From the NCBI GenBank assembly GCA_037176705.1, contig CM073893.1, positions 13,764,074 through 13,828,073 of the forward strand: a stretch of 64,000 bases of DNA, read 5' to 3'. Positions 57,510 through 64,000 of this stretch are shown here, piece by piece. The notes beneath the pieces were generated by a model that saw only the letters and a program-made list of their open reading frames with translations, made no database searches and was not told the DNA's origin. Every line of letters begins with the position of its first letter. Position 1 is the first letter of the stretch. This stretch comes from Molossus alvarezi (Eukaryota > Chordata > Mammalia > Chiroptera > Molossidae). Both the position numbers and the translations under genes were made by a program.

Positions 57510-57955
57510 AAAATGGATAAAAAAGATGTGGTACATATACACAATGAAGTACTATGCAGCTATAAAAAAGAAAGATTTCTTGTCCTTTGAGACGACTTGG
57601 AGGGACCTGGAAGGTAATAATACTAAGCGAAACAAGCCAAACAGAGAAAGACAAGTATCATATGATCTCACTTATTTGTGGAATATAATGAACATAACAG
57701 TCTGATGAATGGGGTAGTCCCAGAGACGTGGAAGTGGGGTACAGACTGACAATCCCTAGATGAGGGGATGGGGGGGCAAAATAAACCACAGAATTTATAT
57801 GCATGTATGCATGAACAATGGACATGAACAACAAAGTTGGGGACAGGGCGGGGAGGGAGGGGGAGAGGGGAATCATTGGGGGAAAAGGAGAAACATCTGT
57901 AACAAAAATTAACTAATTAATTAATAAAAAATAAAAATAAATAAATCAAATAAAA
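57510..57955 (+). mobile_element. 5'-truncated L1 3' end, sense
   Basis: It starts in the last ORF2 codons (AAATGGATAAAAAAGATGTGG, GTACATATACACAATG), passes the stop and the 3' UTR (TATGCATGTATGCATGAAC), and ends in TAACAAAAATTAACTAATTAATT and an A-rich tail. It is diverged from copies A and C. Confidence 0.92.
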
Positions 57956-57965
57956 ACATCCCACA

Positions 57966-58210
57966 GCCTGGCTGGTGTGGCTCAGTGGTTGAGCGTAAAT
58001 CCATGAACCAAGAGGTCACCGGTTTGATTCCCAGTCAGGGCTCATGCCCAGGTTATGGGCTAAATCCCCAGTGGATTTATTTATTACCAGATCATATTCA
58101 GGAGGAGGCCAATCGATTTCCTCTCTCATAAATGTTCCTATCTCTCTCTCCCTCTTCCTTCCTCTCTCTAGAATCAATAAAGAAAAAAAATTTTTTTAGT
58201 AAAATAAAAA
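57966..58210 (+). mobile_element. tRNA-derived bat SINE, sense (GGTTGAGCG subtype)
   Basis: The head GCCTGGCTGGTGTGGCTCAG and GGTTTGATTCCC B box are followed by CCAATCGATTTCCTC and an A-rich end. The subtype with TGGTTGAGCGT also occurs at 61190. Confidence 0.88.
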
Positions 58211-58224
58211 TAAAAGCCCACACA

Positions 58225-58448
58225 GCCCAGCTGGTATGGCTCAGTGCATTGAGCATTGTCCCATGGACTGAGAGGTCCCAGTTCAATCTGTAGTCAGGGC
58301 ACATGCCCAAGTTGCCGGATTGATCTCCAATAGGGGGCATGAAGGAGACAGCCCATGGTTCTCTCTCACACCGATGTTTCTATCTCTCTCTCCCTTCCTA
58401 TCTCTCTAAAAAATCAATAAAAGCATAATTTAAAAAAAAAAAAAAAAA
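58225..58448 (+). mobile_element. tRNA-derived bat SINE, sense, directly after another SINE
   Basis: GCCCAGCTGGTATGGCTCAG head, CCCAGTTCAATCTG B-box region, CACCGATGTTTCTATCTC, CAATAAAAGC and a long A-run (58432-58448). It forms a tandem pair with 57966. Confidence 0.88.
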
Positions 58449-60054
58449 CCCACATATCCATCAAGAGGAATTGGCTAAATAAATTATAGCACACACATAA
58501 AATGAAATATTCTGCAGCCACTAAAAAATACAAATGTATGTTGACATGAAAAAGAGGCTTAGATGTGTTGCTAAGAGATAAAAAGCATATTGTCAGACAA
58601 CATACATAAAATTATCCCATTTTTATAATAATAAAACATATGGTTGTGTATGTATAAGGAGGAGATCTGAAATGGTATTTATCAAACAGCGGCTTTTTCT
58701 GGGGGTTGGAAATAGAAAGAGTCCTACTTTCTATTTTTTATATTTCTCTCTTTTCAGAAATTCTTATTTACATGAATATGTATTATTTTTATGATTAAAA
58801 ATTAACAAAGATTTTTTCTATTTTTAGCTTTGGGCTTGGTGTTTGGGATATGAAAATCTAAACAATATTTCAAATCTAGAACTAGAAAGGAGAACAAAGA
58901 GAACTAAAAATCTCGTGTGAGCTGTGCATGACAACAATTATTTATATGAGTATGGATTTGCTGTTAGCTTTCAAACAAACAGCTGCAGATATACATATTG
59001 TAGATTATCCAAAATATTTTATTTGAGGTTTCTGAAAGAAATGGCAGTTTTATGGTGTGTTTGCATGACTCCTGTCCCTAAAATTCACTGAGAAAAAAAT
59101 GTATTTAGTTTAAGGTCTGGTCTATAAGTTTTTTTAATTAAATAGTCAACTTATTTCAAGGAGAAAACTCTCTAATGGTATGTTTTGAGGCCTTCAACCT
59201 TAATGTAAATACTAATTAGATTATATATAAAGCTAACTATGTTTCCCAACCAATTCTGGTCCTGTAAGTATGTGAAGGTTGCATGTTAAGGGTATATGCT
59301 ATACCCATGCACGTCCCACAGCAGTGCTGAGTGATGGACCCTGGGGAATGTCTGAGATCTGGTTAGCTGACCGCCCACTGGCTGCCCAAAGACCTCACAA
59401 GAAGGTCTGCCAGGGGACCCAGGATTGTGTCTGATTTCAACAGCACATTGCGAGTGAATCCATCTATCATGGGTCAACTTACTGCCTTACAGAGGATGAT
59501 TCAATTAATTTTTATTGCCAGAGAAATTAATTTTCAATAAGAATGATCTATCAATTAAATCAGCTAATATGTATGATAGTACATGAGGGTCTTCTCTCCT
59601 TTTGAATAAACTAATGGAAAGCTCAGTATTATCTGAAAGTTAAACTGAAAGCACGGTTTCACAACAGGAGCAGGAAGTTACGTAATCTGGATGTGTAATG
59701 TGGCCCAAAGAGCTTGGTGCATCCGCAGTATAGTTACATCTTCCAAAAGACCAGATGTTGTTCCTTTATTCAGCCAGGACATCCTCTCTCAAGGTCATTA
59801 CCAACTTCTGGCTCCTCACCTCCCTTTTTAGATCCCTCTTCTGAAACATAGTATATCACAACAGATTAGATTTCTTTTGTTTGTTTGTTTCCAATCATAT
59901 TCTATTTCTATCTCCATGAGCTCATTCTCTGAATTACTTTGAATGTGAAGTCTGATGCCTGTAAATTCTACTAACAGACCATTTCTGACTATGCTCTCTC
60001 AGATGGCTAGTTACATCCCTCATATGCAGATTTCACTAGCTTTACTTTGAGAAG
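58449..60054. other. Unassigned AT-rich sequence
   Basis: No gene or named repeat. A short GTTT run is at about 59877-59890. Confidence 0.45.
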
Positions 60055-60430
60055 ATGTAGTAGTCAGGATAGGATAAACTATGCTGAAGTAACAAATAAA
60101 TTAAAATCTCATTTGTTCAGCACAACAACAATTTATTTCATAATCTTGCAAAGTCCAATGTGAGATGTTAAGGTCCTCCTCCATCTGTTGAGTATGGATT
60201 CAGGTTCTATTCATTCCATGATCTACATATCAACACATGGTTTCAGGATCACTACAGCAGGGGCAACAAAGACAGAGAACAGCACTGGCTCATAGGAGTC
60301 TCAGCCAAAGGGAACATCTGACTTCCCATTCATACTTCACTGACTATAGCTAGTCACATGACCAATTTAACTGCAAAGGAGCCTGGGAAATATAGTGGAA
60401 CACTGGATTCTTTGGAGAGTGCTAGCTTCA
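60055..60430 (+). repeat. Ancient mammalian interspersed repeat, family not assigned
   Basis: AGGATAGGATAAACTATGCTGAAGTAACAA, TTTATTTCATAATC, CTAGTCACATGACCAATTTAACTGCAAAGGAGCCTGGGAAATATAG follow a known old repeat architecture, similar to the 8537-8960 segment. I cannot assign the family safely. Confidence 0.5.
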
Positions 60431-60946
60431 CATGAAACAGAAACTACCCTATTTTTACATTTTTAAAAACACTTTACTATTATGCTCTTATACCACACTA
60501 ATGGCTGTAATCAAAAGACATTTGCTGCTTAAGAACTTCTCTCTTAACCCGCTTCTAACTTTACTCATCAATATGATTCAGATCATTTACTGAGGGTCTA
60601 AAACTCTGGGTTAGACTAGGATGCAGAGTAAGACCCAGCTTCATCCTTGACAAGTGCATAATCTGGCAATGAAGATATTACATTAATAAAAGCAATATTA
60701 TGGCACTATATGACTATAACACAAAACATACAATATGTACAAAATCTAGATAGATACAATATACATTTAAAGACATATAACTGTAATACAGACAAAAATT
60801 AAATGGAGACTAGACTAAATGTACAAATCAAGTTTTAGTGGACAAATAATTCCATTGTGAAAAATATCAGATGTGAACTTGGAGAAGGCAGAATTTTAAC
60901 TGCTTTCAAAGGCTCTTGAAAGGTAGGGAAGAATAAGGAGCCTAAC
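60431..60946. other. Unassigned AT-rich sequence
   Basis: No gene or repeat that I can name. Confidence 0.45.
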
Positions 60947-60962
60947 TAAATTCAGACATCGG

Positions 60963-60989
60963 AAAAAAAAAAAAAAAAAAAAAAAAAAA
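60963..60989 (+). mobile_element. Poly(A)-only retrotransposon insertion with 16-bp TSD
   Basis: Twenty-seven A residues are flanked by the identical TAAATTCAGACATCGG at 60947-60962 and 60990-61005. No element body is present. This is best read as a target-primed reverse transcription event that stopped inside the poly(A) tail. Confidence 0.88.
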
Positions 60990-61189
60990 TAAATTCAGAC
61001 ATCGGTGTAAGAATATGACGTCGTGGGTGGGAGGCAGGTGAGTAAATGGCTGGAGATAGGCTGACAAGGCAGGTTGAGGTCTTAAATTCCACTCAGCTGG
61101 CCTGGACTTTCTTATAAAGGCAACAGGACATACTGCTGATTTAGGGAGAAGGGAAATAGCTAAACTTCCTTTAGAAAGATAACTTGGGT

Positions 61190-61389
61190 CTGGCAGGTTA
61201 TTTCAGTGGTTGAGCGTCAACCCATGCACCAGGAGGTCACCAGTTTGATTCCTGGTCAGGGCACATCCTCAGGTTGTGGGCCTTATCCCCAGTGAGGGGC
61301 ATGCAAGGGGTGACCAATCGATGTTTCCATCTATCCCTCCCTCTCCCTTCCTCTCTCTCTCTAAAATCAATAAAGAAAAAAAAATTTAA
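61190..61389 (+). mobile_element. tRNA-derived bat SINE, sense, with perfect TSD
   Basis: TCTGGCAGGTTATTTCAG head, CAGTTTGATTCCTGG B box, GACCAATCGATGTTTCC and CAATAAAGAAAAAAAAATTT tail. AAAGATAACTTGGGT flanks it on both sides (61175-61189 and 61390-61404). Confidence 0.93.
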
Positions 61390-61599
61390 AAAGATAACTT
61401 GGGTGTCAGAGTAGAGACCAGCCAGGATATTATTGCAGCAGCTGCAGAAAAGGTACTTATTCATGATGGTCCAACTACTGCCAGGAGCCTCCCAAATTTC
61501 AACCTCCTGAAGTGCCCATGGCCACAGAATGTTCCCAGATGTGCATATCCTAGACATGGAGTTACTCATCCAAATAACTCATTTGTTCACTACCTCTCC

Positions 61600-62110
61600 C
61601 TCAATGCATCAGCTAATGCGACTGGCTCTGCCTTCAGAACAAATTCTGAATCTGATCACTCCTTCAAATATCCTGCACCCCACAATAATTCAAGCTGCCA
61701 CCTCCCTCAACACTATCCTTGAAGAACCTAAATAAGAGCTCCACACCCTGAAGAGGCTCTCCATCTATCTCAGAATGAAATCCCAAGTCCACCTTTAATC
61801 TTTGTTTTAGCTGTGCCCCTCTCCTCATCCTGCTCCAACCACAGGGCCCCTGGCTGTTCCTTCCCCAACTTAAAGTCTGCTCCCAACTGCCAGCTTTGGA
61901 GAGAGCTGTTCCCTGTAGATTCAGCCCAGTAGGGAGGACTTCTCTGAGCCTCTTGGCTAAAGAACACTACTCTCACACCCTCCCCAGCACATTCCTTTCC
62001 TCCCAGGGCCTCTATTGTTCCAACTCTTGAGCTTTCTCCATGGATGCACCCCCAGCCCTACACCAGTGCTTGGCACCCAGCAAGTCTTCAGTAAATATAT
62101 AATGCATGAA
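61600..62110 (+). repeat. L2 (LINE-2) 3' region relic
   Basis: GAATCTGATCACTCC, CTCAGAATGAAATCCCAAGTCC, CCTGCTCCAACCACAGGGCCCC, GCCTCTATTGTTCC and CCAGTGCTTGGCACCCAGCAAG with TCAGTAAATATA follow the L2 3' end in order. Confidence 0.6.
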
Positions 62111-62849
62111 GCAGTTAAAAAATTGTAATTTCATAACAAGGTTAATGGAATAAGAGAGGGGCACCTTTATTGTTAGACCTTAACAAATATCTCAGACCAC
62201 ATTCTCATTCCAATTACCTCCGGGCAAGTTTAAGTGTTGCTCAGGTTGAGGCTCCTGCTTCAAAGGAAGGACAGGGACATTTATCAAGAGAAATGTCTGG
62301 TCTGAGTCCCACAGAGTCAAAACAGCTCCATGGCACCTCTGCACACATTTTGGGGTCTACCACCACTGAGGCCAGTGGAGCTGAAGAAGGGGTGAAGTTT
62401 CCTACACACATGCAGAAAACTGGGTTTCAGGGCTTATGTCTATTCCCTGCTTGCAAGTCACCTACGTTCTCAGACCTCACAAGTGTTCTCATAAGTTAAA
62501 GAGCTACGTGGAACATCTACTGGCAGTGTTCTTACAACAATAGAACTGAGTGATGTGGGACAAGCGATTTGTACCCTGGCTGTGGTATGAAGATAATAGG
62601 CAATGGGTCCACTCAGTGAGGAGGGGCTGGAGACAGAATCCCTTCCCAAACCGGACTCACCTCCTTGGAAGTGGCATGGGGAAATGTAGAATTGATGCTA
62701 TAAGATAGTGGGAAGAAAGGTTCATTTGCAATCATCTTGAGAGCCAAAGAATAGTTTCACATGCTCAGAAAGACTTGAAGATCTATATCTGTGACACTTT
62801 GCATTGTTTTGACAGAATTCTTTCTTTAAGCTTAAAAAGGGGAACAGCA
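62111..62849. other. Unassigned sequence
   Basis: No gene that I can support; the ORF at 62170-62499 has no recognisable domain. Confidence 0.45.
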
Positions 62850-62945
62850 GCCCTGCCCAGTTAGGCTCAGCGGTTGAGCATCAACCTGCGGAACAGAGAG
62901 TCTCAGGTTCGGTTCCCGCTAGAAGCATGTTCCCCCCAAAAAAAG
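62850..62945 (+). mobile_element. Bat SINE head only (truncated at 3' side)
   Basis: GCCCTGCCCAGTTAGGCTCAGCGG, GTCTCAGGTTCGGTTCCC (A and B boxes) are present. The sequence then changes to C/A/G homopolymer runs at 62932-62954 and no SINE body follows. Confidence 0.8.
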
Positions 62946-63236
62946 GGGGGGGGCGGCAATAAATATGGTTATTAAACCAGCAAATTAGTAACAGTGCCTT
63001 TTGAAGGCCCCATTTCATAACAAGTCCTCTCCAAACATGCCACAGTCTCTGTTTGCATTCCCAACTTGGTGAGGCCACAGGCCACCCACAGCCTCCAGAA
63101 AGGACTGAGTCTTGAGGTTACCTTTCTCTGTTTCAGATTGTTTCTTCATCTGTCTCTTAAGAGTCAGGTAAGAATGCTTCAATAAAGACAACAAGAAAGA
63201 AAGAGTGCGGGGATGGATGAGAATAAAAGGAAGCAA

Positions 63237-64000
63237 GAAACATTGTCTCCCAAAACTGGACCGGGAAGAGATAGAAAACTTAAACAGACCAATAACAACA
63301 AAACAAATTGAAGATGTAATCAAGACTCTCTCAGCAAACAAGAGCCCAGGCCCAGATGGCTTCTTAGGGGAATTTCACCAAACATTCAAAGAAGAACTAA
63401 TACCCATTCTCCTTAAACTATTTCAAAAAATTCAAAAAGAAGAAAGACTTCCAAACTCGTTTTATGAGAACAACATAATTCTAATTCCAAAACCAGAAAA
63501 AGACACTACAAAGAGAGAAAACAATAGACTAATATCCCTGGTAAACAGATGCCAAAATCCTGAAAAAAAATAATAGCAAATCAGATCCAGCAATACATGA
63601 AATAAATTATTCACCATGATCAAGTGGGATTCATCCCAGGGATGCAAGGCTGGTACAATATTCGCAAATCAATAAATGTGATACACCACATAAACAAAAT
63701 GAAACCTAAAAATCATATGATCATATCAATAGACACTGACAAAGCATTCAACAAAATCCAGCACCCAATTCTGAAAAAACTGGTCAGCAATGTGGGAATA
63801 GAGGGTTTATATCTCGACATAATAAAGACCATATATGAAAGACTTACAGCCAACATGATACTCAATGGGCAAAAACAATGCATTTCCCTTAAGAACAGGA
63901 ACAAGACAAGGATGCCCATTTTCACCACTCTTATTTAACATAGTACTGAAAGTCTTAGCCACAGCAATTAGACAGGAAGACAAAATAAAAAGGATCCAAA
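63237..64000 (+). mobile_element. LINE-1, sense, starting in ORF2 and cut by window edge
   Basis: It begins at GAAACATTGTCTCCC, matching ORF2 of copy C at about base 1297, and continues through the first part of RT to the window end. Frames are broken (63205-63573, 63624-63938), for example an insertion near 63567 and a loss near 63870, so it is an older, 5'-truncated copy. Confidence 0.9.
63262..64000 (+). pseudogene. L1 ORF2 pseudogene, RT N-terminal part
   Basis: Readable segments include [40 protein letters not shown] and [14 protein letters not shown], where the RT catalytic aspartate region is still visible. At least two frame changes occur (near 63567 and 63870). FADD would lie just past the window. 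Confidence 0.85.

Noticed and set aside
61399..61722. 107-codon ORF
   Set aside because: It overlaps the end of a SINE insertion and an L2 relic, so it is a chance ORF.

Overview
This is a stretch of mammalian, almost certainly bat, DNA with no host protein-coding gene that I can support. The bat call rests on more than a dozen tRNA-derived SINEs of the vespertilionid (VES-like) type, on LINE-1 (L1) copies young enough to keep open reading frames, and on a mariner-type MITE. This combination points to a yangochiropteran bat. Species and chromosome cannot be read from the window. Everything recognisable is transposon-derived, lying in AT-rich intergenic or intronic sequence.

Layout. Positions 1-5545: the 3' end of a young L1 (copy A), apparently inserted into an older sense L1 (copy E). 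5573-9595: a SINE, MIR relics, an old repeat and unassigned sequence. 9596-14246: a hexamer microsatellite, a twin-primed (5'-inverted) L1 (copy F), an ORF1-only HAL1-like element, a SINE and a second HAL1-like tail. 14247-24353: SINEs in both orientations, L2 fragments, a Tigger DNA transposon, two related LTRs (near 20110 and 22039) and the first of two copies of an unnamed LTR-like repeat (R1 at 17545; R2 starts at 23786).

24354-36355: a nested stack on the minus strand. Old L1 copy D split R2 and carries an 11-bp target-site duplication (TSD). Young L1 copy B (26939-32994, 17-bp TSD) then split D. Copy B has an open ORF1, an ORF2 with a single 1-nt frameshift, and a GC-rich 5' UTR of six ~115-131 bp tandem units. 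36356-45917: the rest of R2, a SINE, old antisense L1 copy H (with a 54-bp tandem array in its 5' UTR and its RT domain missing) and MIR relics.

45918-51763: copy C, a full-length sense L1 with a 15-bp TSD, ORF1 (293 aa) and an uninterrupted ORF2 (1274 aa). This is the most complete element here. However, its ORF2 has lost the first cysteine of the C-terminal zinc-knuckle motif. 51779-64000: mostly unassigned sequence with a 135-bp L1 scrap, SINEs, a mariner MITE, a poly(A)-only insertion with a perfect 16-bp TSD, an L2 relic, and a 5'-truncated sense L1 that runs off the end.

How the parts work together: L1 ORF1p and ORF2p form the RNP that copies L1 RNA. The same machinery explains the SINEs, the truncated scraps, the poly(A)-only insertion and the twin-primed copy. 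The window is therefore a layered record of L1-driven insertion over a long period, with at least three L1 promoter (5' UTR) types.
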